From NCBI GenBank assembly GCA_963575745.1, contig CAUYUJ010000891.1, positions 1,053,665 through 1,117,664 on the forward strand: a stretch of DNA of 64,000 bases, given 5' to 3'. The position numbers and the translations under genes were made by a program. The notes under the pieces were generated by a model. That model was not told where the DNA came from and did no database searches. It saw nothing but the letters and a program-made list of their open reading frames with translations. Positions 11,034-19,415 of the stretch are shown here, piece after piece. How positions within the stretch are numbered: position 1 is the stretch's first letter; every line of letters begins with the position of its first letter. This DNA comes from Prorocentrum cordatum (Eukaryota > Sar > Dinophyceae > Prorocentrales > Prorocentraceae).

Positions 11034-12415
11034 TCACAGTGCGGCGCCCTCTGGCCAGGGCGTCCGGGCCGAGCCAACAAACTTGGGCACATCTATTCGT
11101 CGCCTGGACCTTTTTTTATCCAAGTTCCGAATGATACGTTGCACGACATTTTCACAATCTTGAGGGACGCGAGCGTGTTCCATCACGCTCTTGCACAAGC
11201 ATGTGGCCCATTTGTTGTTCGGTCTCCCCTTCCTGCGCTTCAGCGAGGACGTGGCGGAGAGGACACTGCCAGGTTGGAACGTGAGTTTTCGAGTGCAGTC
11301 TTTTTTTTGAGGGGCTCTTCCAATTCTCCCAAACCAAAGAACTTGATGCCTCAACGGTTGCCACGTGCGGGGTACTTGACCTACTTGGCGAGCGCCAGTT
11401 TGATGGAGACCCGAGGTGCCTACGACAGCAGAATATGCAATATCCTTCGAAGGCACCGAGTTAGGAATCTATTGAACTGCCTGCGCGTCGTCTTGTTCAG
11501 CGAAGCCGTGCTGAGAGAGTACATGACCTTCGACGTAATGAGAGACTGGAGCACTTCAATTCCCTGCCTGCTTGAATGCATGAATATCCCCATGCCAAAA
11601 CGTAGGTGCTGAACTGCTTCCATGCGATCTCCCATCTTCTGTTCAATTCGCTGCTCACGCTTCCTGTGCTGTACAGTGTTGCACCAAGGTGCTCGAAGCA
11701 TGTCTAGTCGGGATCATCTTGCCTTCAAGTGTGTTCCATTCAATGTATCTCCCGATCTGCATCAATTTGAGTTTGTCCAATTGGAGATCCATCCTGGTAC
11801 GCCCTCCTGCCAGAGACACTGCATCAAGTAATTCTTGTAAGTGCTCCTGCGAGCGTCCCAGGAGCAACGTGCCGTCTGCTTACAATGATACCGACAAATC
11901 TCCCACAAAAATATGAGATTCTGCTCCCTGCCCCAGGGAGCCCACTGCAACTTTCGTCACCACCCCCATCACAATGATGGAACAGAAGGTCGGAAACAGG
12001 CGACCTAGTGGGATCCTGGATCGTTGTCGTAGCTGTCGAGATGCCCAGGGGGACGTCTGCTAAATTGAAGCTCCTGTCGGCGTAGATGTTGCTGATCAGC
12101 GTGAGCATTCTGTTTGGCATCCAAGTCTTCGTAGCGCGGGCAGCACAGCATCCACACTGATTGTATCACATACGTTTCCCAGTACAGCGCAACTAAGGCG
12201 CCTGCACCGTCCTGCACTGCCCAGGCCAGTTCGATGCTCCTGCGTTCGGCATGAATGCCATCAGGCATCCCCCTGCCATGGCGGAAACCACATTGCGTTG
12301 AAGTTAGCCGCTCTTGTGCCCGTGCGTCTTGTTGTCGCTTCAACAGCAAGTTCGCCAACAATGTGCACACGATGCGAAGGAGTCTAATCGAGCTCGTATC
12401 GGCCAGGGGCCGAGA
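11034..12415 (-). pseudogene. non-LTR retrotransposon reverse transcriptase remnant
   Basis: Read on the minus strand from about 12,415 down to 11,034, successive frames give pieces of a non-LTR RT in the right order: IRLLRIVCTLLANLLLKRQQ and CGFRHGRGMPDGIHAERRSI (fingers/palm), LISNIYADRSF, LLLGRSQEHLQELLDAVSLA (after the palm), ITSKVMYSLSTASLN with RFLTRCLRRIL (thumb/connection), and RKLTFQPGS with KRRKGRPNNKWATCL (C-terminal). At least three frame changes separate the pieces, and the catalytic YADD box is not intact in any single frame. No endonuclease domain is visible upstream. It is a truncated, dead copy in opposite orientation to the genes in this window. Confidence 0.8.
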
Positions 12416-12819
12416 TCGAGGAACGGCGCCCGGATTGAACAAGCCATATCTTCTTTGGGCATCGTGTAATGGGGCAGCGATGGCTGCAGAAAAGGGGCCC
12501 TTTGGTGCACCTTGCTCCTCCCCCAGTTCTCGGCCCCTCTTTAGGCGAAGCCTGAATCGTCGGGATGCCCGGGGAGGCGACATCTTGAACTACCTCGGCG
12601 GGAACATCTGGGGCCACACCGTGATGGCGCCTCCCCTGCAGGGACGGGCAGGCCAGGTGGGGCCGACGCAGACGGGGGGGGGGGGCAGGGCGGAGAGGGT
12701 GGGGGCAGCTCCCCGACAGGGGTGGGCCGCCGCGGGTGCGGCGGCCCTTCGCATACGGACCTCCCCCGTGCGGGCGGTGCAACTGTTTCGCAGCGGGCGT
12801 TTCCGACGGGCCCCGGGAC

Positions 12820-12925
12820 CACCACAGGTCGATCCGGCTCGAAAAGGGCCGCAGGAAGGTGGGGTCCTATCGGGCTCCAGTCGTGAGTGCTCGCGATGTT
12901 TAATTTCGCTGGCGATTCGCTGACG
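12820..12925. repeat. dispersed repeat, copy also at 43,181
   Basis: The phrase caggtcgatccggctcgaaa followed by ggtggggtc...cgggctc is repeated in diverged form at 43,181-43,260 (cagatcgatccggctcggaa). The flanking 12,460-12,510 segment (gcagcgatggctgcagaa) also recurs at 32,634. These look like pieces of an uncharacterised interspersed element. Confidence 0.5.
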
Positions 12926-13487
12926 CCACACAGCTGTGGGAGCCTCAAGAGGGCCCAGACCTCCGACGAGACAGCCAGACCGAGGCAAGAGATCGAGGTC
13001 GGTACGGGGAGGGTGCCCTAGTGTTCTTCGTGTTGGTTGGATGTTCGTGTGCATCCTGGGGGGGGAATCCTTGGACGTTCTGTTTGTTTGGGCCGACGGG
13101 ACGCTCTCATGTTCTGGAGGGATGTGCTTCTGGCCCAGGTCCGATTGCATGATGCTTCGACAGGCGTTTTCCCCTCAGTCGGGTTGGCCCTCGGGAGTCT
13201 GTGATCGGGCCCCGGGCCAGTCCAGACTGGATCCCGGATGAACAAATTGCCCTGGAGAAGGGGTCGGGCCGCGCATGGAAGGCTCATATCGGCGGAGGGC
13301 GAGTTTGCGACGGTTCCCAATCTCCCGACCCCCGACTTGATTTTCTTTCAACGTGGATGTCCCCAGGGTCTGGGCCCTTTCCTCGGGACTGGCTCCTCAT
13401 GTTTTTTCTTGACGGTTCGCACCCCCGCCCCCCAACCCCCGGGGGGCCGAAAATGTACAGAAGCACCCCGTCGTGGTTGATGACTGC

Positions 13488-14060
13488 TTGCAATGAGTCG
13501 GCGGCGCGCCCTGGGGGAAGTCGTGAGAGAAGGCATGCTTTCCTCAGAAGGCGGCGGGGGCTTCGCAGAAGCCCTCCGGCCTTCTGAGAAGCCCTCCGAC
13601 CTTCGGAAAGTGACCGTCGTGTTTTCTGGGCTTGCAGCTATGGCACTGCCAGGAAGAACGCTCAGCAAGGCACGGAGAATTTCTGAGGAACTGTAAAGCC
13701 CTTTTTTGAGGCGTTCCCTCGTCGTTGCGTCTCGTTTTGAAAGCGGCCCTTCCCCTCCCCAGGAACGCCGAGGGGGCTCCCTGTCAGAGAACTGCAAGGA
13801 ACGCAGACAGACCCAAGGAACCACCGAGCCCTCCGCAGAAGTCTCGGAAGTCCCCCGGCCTCCTGAGAAGTTTTCTAAGAGCCTTCCTCCAAGATGCAGA
13901 GCATGTCTCAGAAGGCGCGAGGGCTTCTGAGAAGTCCCGGCGCCGTCTGAGAAGGAGTTCTCTTTCTCACTTCCCCCTCTCGATCGCCGCCGACAGAAAG
14001 GAGCTGTTGGGCTCACCGTTAGGTCTCGGATGCTTCAAACCTTTGAGGAGGTGTTCGGGA
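13488..14060. other. ttctgagaag-rich tract, no gene
   Basis: The palindrome-like words cttctgagaag and cctccggcctt recur many times between 13,545 and 13,970. Related text occurs at 30,960-31,110. No supported coding sequence. Confidence 0.4.
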
Positions 14061-14065
14061 ACTCT

Positions 14066-14172
14066 CCCAGAAGTGGAAGAGGAGGAGGAGGAGGAGAAGG
14101 AGGAGGAGGAGGTGGAGGCGGAGGCGGAGGAAGAGGAGGGAAAGGAGGAGGAGGAGGAGCAGGGAGAAGGAG
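14066..14172. repeat. GAGGAG purine microsatellite
   Basis: About 105 bp of GAGGAG/GGAGGC, immediately left of the retrotransposon insertion point. It is the only long purine (GGA) tract in the first 46 kb. Confidence 0.8.
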
Positions 14173-14214
14173 GAGGTGGAGAACTTCCCCCCTCGCTCGC
14201 CACCGACGTAAGGG

Positions 14215-14918
14215 TGGAAACCCAACTCGTTGGGAGCTTGCCCAAAGGAGCCAGTGAACGACTCTCGGACGACGGTCGTAGAGTGGAGGGAGGAGTTTGG
14301 ACGGTGCAGGCACCCATCCTGTCGGAGGGCTTCGGCGCCGAGCGTTCCAGAGCTCTGGCCCCGCCGCGATCTTAGATTCCGAGCTCCTCCTCTTCCCCCT
14401 CTCTTCGTCTGTCGTCCCCTCCCAGCAGGGAGCCACCAGACAGTCTCGGAGAGCGAGGCGTTCGAGTGGGTGTCGTGCTCAGACAACAGGCGGTGCAGGG
14501 AGGAGAGGAGCAGGGCTACGGCGCCGGCACCCATCCTGTCGGAGGGCTTCAGGCGTCCTGCGTTCCAGATCTCTGGCCCCGACGCGATCTGAGATTCCGA
14601 GCTCCTCCTCTCCCCTCTTGTTTCGGCTGTCGTCGCACGACCGTCATGGAGATAACCGTGCTTCGCCCTTGTCGCCATTCACGGACTCGCCTCCGAATCC
14701 TGTCAGAGCGCTCGTTTCTTGTGGGGTCCTGGTGGGACCTCAGCTGTTAACCGTGCTTCGCTCTCATCCGTTCCTGGGCTCTCGACCCAGACCGAGCAGG
14801 TGCTGCTCCTTTCGGTGACCCCAGCGAATGCATCGTGTGCTGCGCCACACGGGACGGAGAGAGCGGGTCCGTAGTCGTCTGGGCTCAGGCGGCTCAAGCG
14901 GTTGAGCGCAAAAACTTA
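14215..14918 (+). repeat. A1 repeat (5' region of gag-pol unit)
   Basis: Identical in length (704 bp) to A2 at 18,684-19,387 and over 98% identical by eye. It starts tggaaaccc after a GGG core and ends with a spliced-leader-like sequence and gcaaaaactta, 37 bp before the first gag ATG. Inside, two related segments (about 14,305-14,420 and 14,520-14,640, sharing cacccatcctgtcggaggg and ctctggcccc) form an internal duplication. Probable role: promoter, 5' UTR and template for replication through the repeats. Confidence 0.9.
14868..14889 (+). promoter_or_regulatory. spliced-leader relic in A1
   Basis: Matches the 22-nt dinoflagellate spliced leader at 17 of 22 positions (TCCGTAG at the start, GGCTCA near the end), followed 1 nt later by a second partial copy (ggctcaag, 14,891-14,898). 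It lies just upstream of the gag start, where a leader joins a mature mRNA. Confidence 0.65.
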
Positions 14919-14955
14919 TACACACTTTCAGCTTCTGGTCATCCCAGTTCTCCCG

Positions 14956-15708
14956 ATGGCAGAGGTCTCTTTGGAGACTTACATCAAGAACGTGGACGCC
15001 AAAGAGCCAGCAGGAGAGATCCTGGCGGCAACGGCGGCCTACTTCAAGGAGAACAAGATCACCGACCCTGGTCAGCTGATCGGCCTGGCTGAAAAAGATG
15101 TGAAGAACGATTTGCCCCTGCCTGTGTTGGGACTCGCCCGTCGTACAATTCGTTTCGCAAACCTCGAGCAGCAGAGCAGTGGTGCAGCGTCAGCACCTGC
15201 TACATTTGTTCTCCCACAGCAGCACCAGCCAACCCTTCCCCAAGCCATGCAACAGGATGTCCTGGACATGGTTGGGGCAGATTACTCAGCAGAGGTGGTG
15301 GCAAAGCTGTTGGCGATAGCACCTGACAAGGTGAATGTCGCAGATAAGCTTGCCAAAGCGGGGCTCGAAGGGCTCCCGTACCACCTCCAGGCTGAAGAGC
15401 TGGTTTGGCGTGTGCTGCACGCAGAGAACGTTGCCGCTGAGAAGAACAGTCGGAAAGCGTTCTCGTATGTAGATATCACAGCCAAAGAGATCCTCCCGCT
15501 GTGGCTCCCCTCAGACGCCATCGGGGGTAAGGCACTCACAGGTGGCGAATGGGGTTCGACGCTGGACCCGTCGTCGTCAGTTGCAACGCTTGGTCAGCTT
15601 ACCAGCGCGTTGAGGAGTGCAACGGCCACCCGCCGTTTCTTCCGGTCCTTCGTGCAGTGGACCACGGCATTCGACCGCTACGCGGTGGCAGCCGTGGCAA
15701 TGCAGTAG
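14956..15708 (+). CDS. gag-like ORF, ends at in-frame TAG
   Basis: 250 codons from ATG (MAEVSLETYIKN) to TAG at 15,706-15,708. An in-frame TTG lies further upstream inside A1, but the ATG is the natural start. The protein is soluble and helix-rich (KLLAIAPDKVNVADKLAKAG, VAAEKNSRKAFSYVDITAKE), without a zinc knuckle. Position before the reverse transcriptase suggests the structural (gag) protein; I recognise no family from sequence. The frame continues after the TAG without a shift into the next block, and the text on either side (FDRYAVAAVAMQ, then LTWATVICYKDELAK) reads as one protein. The stop is followed by CTA. Confidence 0.7.
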   Translation: MAEVSLETYIKNVDAKEPAGEILAATAAYFKENKITDPGQLIGLAEKDVKNDLPLPVLGLARRTIRFANLEQQSSGAASAPATFVLPQQHQPTLPQAMQQDVLDMVGADYSAEVVAKLLAIAPDKVNVADKLAKAGLEGLPYHLQAEELVWRVLHAENVAAEKNSRKAFSYVDITAKEILPLWLPSDAIGGKALTGGEWGSTLDPSSSVATLGQLTSALRSATATRRFFRSFVQWTTAFDRYAVAAVAMQ

Positions 15709-16305
15709 CTAACGTGGGCCACTGTCATCTGCTACAAAGACGAGTTGGCGAAGCTCGTGGAGAAGCACAAGTCGGTGAAGCACAGCCAGTTCCTGATCAT
15801 CCTATACGATTTGTTCCGGCGGCAGTTGGCCAAGAGGGCAAACTTATCGGAGCCAGATCTGGACGTGCAGAAATCCTTCAGAAAGGTGGACGAGACAATC
15901 CTTGAGGCGGCCACACTGCGCCTGGAGTCCGTGCTCGAGGCAGCAGGTCTGAGGTCGACCAACGCGCCGGTTTCAGCAGGCGCTTCGCTCCCCTCGCAAG
16001 ATCCTCTTGAGTCCGTCCTCTCCAAGCAGCAGGCAGCAGCCGACGCAATCCAGAAGCGTTCGGCGGAGGGAGCCAAGTCCTTGGCGCACACGCAGCAGCA
16101 GCTCAGCCAGGCGAAGCAGACGCGCGCGTGGAGGCAGAAGCAGCTGGCGGACGGCAAGGGGGGCAAAGGGGGAGGGAAGAAGGGGGCCGACAACACGAAC
16201 TGGCAGCACTCTGAGACCGAGGGCTGGGTCAGCAACAAGCGGATGAAGTTCCTGAACTTCAATGACAGGAAGGCGGGAAAGTCTGGCGGTCGCGGGTCGT
16301 ATTGA
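15709..16305 (+). CDS. gag extension, ends at in-frame TGA
   Basis: 198 codons in the same frame as the preceding gag block, running from the codon after TAG to TGA at 16,303-16,305. There is no ATG near its beginning, so it would be made by reading through the TAG (or the TAG is a recent mutation). It contains a long predicted coiled segment (EKHKSVKHSQFLIILYDLFR, RLESVLEAAG) and a basic, Gly/Lys-rich tail (GGKGGGKKG, GGRGSY) likely to bind nucleic acid, as gag tails do. The TGA is followed by CTA, the same context as the TAG upstream, and the frame again stays open beyond it into pol. Confidence 0.65.
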   Translation, partial: LTWATVICYKDELAKLVEKHKSVKHSQFLIILYDLFRRQLAKRANLSEPDLDVQKSFRKVDETILEAATLRLESVLEAAGLRSTNAPVSAGASLPSQDPLESVLSKQQAAADAIQKRSAEGAKSLAHTQQQLSQAKQTRAWRQKQLADGKGGKGGGKKGADNTNWQHSETEGWVSNKRMKFLNFNDRKAGKSGGRGSY

Positions 16306-18384
16306 CTATCTTCTGCGCATGCAGAGGAAGCAGATGCCGGCAGCAGCGGTGCCGATTGTGCACGTGACCACAACCATGCCCTACTTGACCCTGAGGATCC
16401 GTTTGTTCCGCGGGGCTTGGGCGCCCCAAAGGGGCTCTCGGTCATGGAGCACGTAGCTTTCGCGCTCGCCGCACGGCATCCTGACGAAGAAGATCTACTC
16501 CACAGAGTACTTCCTGATAGAGTCCGTTTGGCTCTAGATTGGGAGAGGGGCCATGGAGCTCAAGACATAGATGCTGTTCGCCTTGCGACGTTCCAAGAAC
16601 TGCAGCAACGCGCGGCCTCCGCGAGCAGCGGAATTGCTAGCACTCCACAACTGGACAGCGAGTGCAATCTTGTTGCAGCGAAACTCAATATTCCTTTGTT
16701 TCACTCCTTGTTCGCTGAGTTGAACTACCAATCACAGGATCCGCACTTATTAGACGACTTAGCGGGATTTCCGTTGGTCGGTCAACTTCCTCGGAGCGGG
16801 CCGGACACGCGGCCCGACGGTAAGCCTACTTGGAACCCTGTCGAGGTAGAGCAGCTGAGGAACGAACGCGAAGACAGAAATTTGCGGATTATCACGGAGA
16901 TGCGACCCAGCGAATGGGACGATGACATCATGAAGCTCACCCTAGAAGATGCCAGGGATGGCTTCTGCTCAGTCCCTCAATTGCTAACTCAAGAGATCGT
17001 GCAATCCAAAACCCTGGCGAGACGTTTTCCTGTAAGGGAAGAGCGTTCAAAAGGGTGGAGAACGAGGCCAATTGATGACGAAACGGAAGGGGGGCAGAAC
17101 AAAGCCACTTTCATCCCTGATCGGGCCCAGCATGACGGAATAGACGAGCTAGTATCAGCTGCGCTTCACCTTCTCCGTCATGGAGTCGAACCTCGCCTGT
17201 TGAAACGGGACGTGTCAAAAGCTTACCGGCGGGTTCCAATCTCAGCAGAGCACGAGGAATTCTCGTGGTTTGTTTTCACCTGGAACGGTAAGTTGTGGTG
17301 CGCACGCCATTTCGGCATGATGTTTGGAGCCTCAGCCGCAAATGCGGCGTGGCACCGGCTAGGGAGTTTTGTCCGGCACGTTGTCCTCGTAAAGTTCCAC
17401 GCGCCTGTATTCAGGTACGTGGACGATTTCTTCGGAGTGTCGAGGAAGGGCGTAGGAGTCACGGGAGGCTGGTTGGTGACCGAAGTCCTGGCATTGTTGG
17501 GCTTGGTTACAGATCCAGCTAAAGACGAAGATGCTACTTTGAGGCTCCTTGTGCTGGGCACGGTAGTGGAAGTCTACCTCGAAGAAGGAGCCATTTCATC
17601 ATCCGTGTCGCCAGAGAAGGCCCGGCGCTGGCTTCGAGATCTCGAAAAGCAGCTCCAGGAAGGCTGTGTTGACCCACACACAGCCATTCGTACAGCGGGT
17701 CGCCTCGGGTCAGCCATTACGTCTTCCAGTTGCAAAGTAGGCAGAGCATTCGTCAAGCCTTTCTTTGCGCAGGCCTACGCGCCTCTACCCGGCATGCCGC
17801 CTCTGCTCCGGAGAGCTAACCTTTTCTGGCAGCACTACCTGTCGCTACGGCCACCTCATCGTCGTTTTGCTGACGTTTCAAAACGACGCAGAGTAACGAT
17901 GTTTACAGATGCGTCGGGTGAGAGCAGATGCATTGCAGCGGTGGCAGCGTTCCACGAGCCAGGAGGTAATTTCACCTGGTTGTGGACGTGCGCAATTGTT
18001 CCGGAGCAGGTATGGGATCTGCTTCTTGACAGAGGTGACCACCAGATCGGGTACCAAGAATTCCTTGCTTTCGTATTAGCGTATCACACCTTTGACATTA
18101 CGGAAGCGTTAGTTACCGAATACATAGATCATGATGGAGTGCTTAACGCACTCATCAACGGGAGCGGGCGCGCTCCAGAGATGAATTTCGGTATAGGAAT
18201 GTCTTGGTTAGATATGGCCTCGCGCGACATATCTCTCCTTTTAGGGAGGGTGGAGTCCGGGGCCAACCTGGCAGACGGACCGTCTCGCAACGATTTTAGC
18301 TTGATGCGTATGCTGTCTGCTAAATTCGTGCAGCCTGCTCTACCGATCTGGCTCTTGCGAACGTGGGACTGGCAGATTGTGTGA
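16306..18384 (+). CDS. pol: reverse transcriptase and RNase H
   Basis: Same frame as gag, open from the codon after TGA (692 codons); the first ATG is at 16,444 (646 codons). RT signatures: motif A KRDVSKAYRRVP (about 17,203), motif B GMMFGASAANAAWHRL (about 17,317), motif C YVDD at 17,416. An RNase H-like domain follows, with acidic residues in FTDASGE (17,905), YQEFLAF (18,053), YIDHDGV (18,121) and ANLADGPSR (18,263). There is no aspartic protease and no DDE integrase, as in DIRS-type elements. The domains are intact and appear functional. The stop lies 98 bp before B1. Being in frame with gag, it is most simply made as a gag-pol readthrough product. Confidence 0.88.
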   Translation, partial: LSSAHAEEADAGSSGADCARDHNHALLDPEDPFVPRGLGAPKGLSVMEHVAFALAARHPDEEDLLHRVLPDRVRLALDWERGHGAQDIDAVRLATFQELQQRAASASSGIASTPQLDSECNLVAAKLNIPLFHSLFAELNYQSQDPHLLDDLAGFPLVGQLPRSGPDTRPDGKPTWNPVEVEQLRNEREDRNLRIITEMRPSEWDDDIMKLTLEDARDGFCSVPQLLTQEIVQSKTLARRFPVREERSKGWRTRPIDDETEGGQNKATFIPDRAQHDGIDELVSAALHLLRHGVEPRLLKRDVSKAYRRVPISAEHEEFSWFVFTWNGKLWCARHFGMMFGASAANAAWHRLGSFVRHVVLVKFHAPVFRYVDDFFGVSRKGVGVTGGWLVTEVLALLGLVTDPAKDEDATLRLLVLGTVVEVYLEEGAISSSVSPEKARRWLRDLEKQLQEGCVDPHTAIRTAGRLGSAITSSSCKVGRAFVKPFFAQAYAPLPGMPPLLRRANLFWQHYLSLRPPHRRFADVSKRRRVTMFTDASGESRCIAAVAAFHEPGGNFTWLWTCAIVPEQVWDLLLDRGDHQIGYQEFLAFVLAYHTFDITEALVTEYIDHDGVLNALINGSGRAPEMNFGIGMSWLDMASRDISLLLGRVESGANLADGPSRNDFSLMRMLSAKFVQPALPIWLLRTWDWQIV

Positions 18385-18482
18385 GAAACGTGTGTCAGTT
18401 ATCATTTCACATTATTCTCCCACTTGCAGCCACTGCCCGTGCAGCGGGAGTGGTTCGAGGCAACGTTGGGGTCGGCAGCGTT

Positions 18483-18683
18483 GGGGGGAATCGACCCCCC
18501 GAGCGTTGCTTTGCGAAATCACCCAGCGGAGCGTTCGCAGAGCGTGGAGGGAAAACATCTTCGAGTTGAGGATAAGAGTGAAGGGGTGCCCCTTTCCCCG
18601 TGTGCAGTGTAAGACCGTTTGGAGGACTGTCAGTGAACCTGCTGCAGGGGAGGGACCCACAGGAGTAAGCTGGTGAGTTTGGG
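18483..18683 (+). repeat. B1 repeat (3' region of gag-pol unit)
   Basis: 201 bp, repeated as B2 at 21,297-21,498 with few changes and one extra T. It begins with a G-run/aatcga/C-run hairpin (ggggggaatcgacccccc) and ends gagtttggg directly against A2. It probably contains the 3' end of the gag-pol transcript. Confidence 0.88.
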
Positions 18684-19387
18684 CGGAAACCCAACTCGTT
18701 GGGAGCTTGCCCAAAGGAGCCAGTGAACGACTCTCGGACGACGGTCGTAGAGTGGAGGGAGGAGTTTGGACGGTGCAGGCACCCATCCTGTCGGAGGGCT
18801 TCGGCGCCGAGCGTTCCAGAGCTCTGGCCCCGCCGCGATCTTAGATTCCGAGCTCCTCCTCTTCCCCCTCTCTTCGTCTGTCGTCCCCTCCCAGCAGGGA
18901 GCCACCAGACAGTCTCGGAGAGCGAGGCGTTCGAGTGGGTGTCGTGCTCAGACAACAGGCGGCGCAGGGAGGAGAGGAGCAGGGCTACGGCGCCGGCACC
19001 CATCCTGTCGGAGGGTTTCAGGCGTCCTGCGTTCCAGATCTCTGGCCCCGACGCGATCTGAGATTCCGAACTCCTCCTCTCCCCTCTTGTTTCGGCTGTC
19101 GTCGCACGACCGTCATGGAGATAACCGTGCTTCGCCCTTGTCGCCATTCACGGACTCGCCTCCGAATCCTGTCAGAGCGCTCGTTTCTTGTGGGGTCCTG
19201 GTGGGACCTCAGCTGTTAACCGTGCTTCGCTCTCATCCGTTCCTGGGCTCTCGACCCAGACCGAGCAGGTGCTGCTCCTTTCGGTGACCCCAGCGAATGC
19301 ATCGTGTGCTGCGCCACACGGGACGGAGAGAGCGGGTCCGTAGCCGTCTGGGCTCAGGCGGCTCAAACGGTTGAGCGCAAAAACTTA
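18684..19387 (+). repeat. A2 repeat (5' region of recombinase unit)
   Basis: Second 704-bp copy of A, directly after B1 with the same GGG at the junction. It ends at gcaaaaactta, 28 bp before the recombinase ATG, the same relation A1 has to gag. This suggests it gives the recombinase gene its own promoter and leader. Confidence 0.9.
19337..19358 (+). promoter_or_regulatory. spliced-leader relic in A2
   Basis: Matches the dinoflagellate 22-nt spliced leader at 18 of 22 positions (starts TCCGTAGCC, ends with GGCTCA then GG), followed by a partial second copy (ggctcaaac). It is one position better than the A1 copy. Such relics mark sequences once copied from a trans-spliced mRNA. Confidence 0.68.
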
Positions 19388-19415
19388 CCGCCCGCCCACC
19401 CCTCGTGAGAGGGGC

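Noticed and set aside
14902-14955. Upstream in-frame start of gag (and 19,371 for the recombinase) inside the A repeat
   Set aside because: The codon there is TTG; natural ATG codons at 14,956 and 19,416 follow shortly after the spliced-leader relic.
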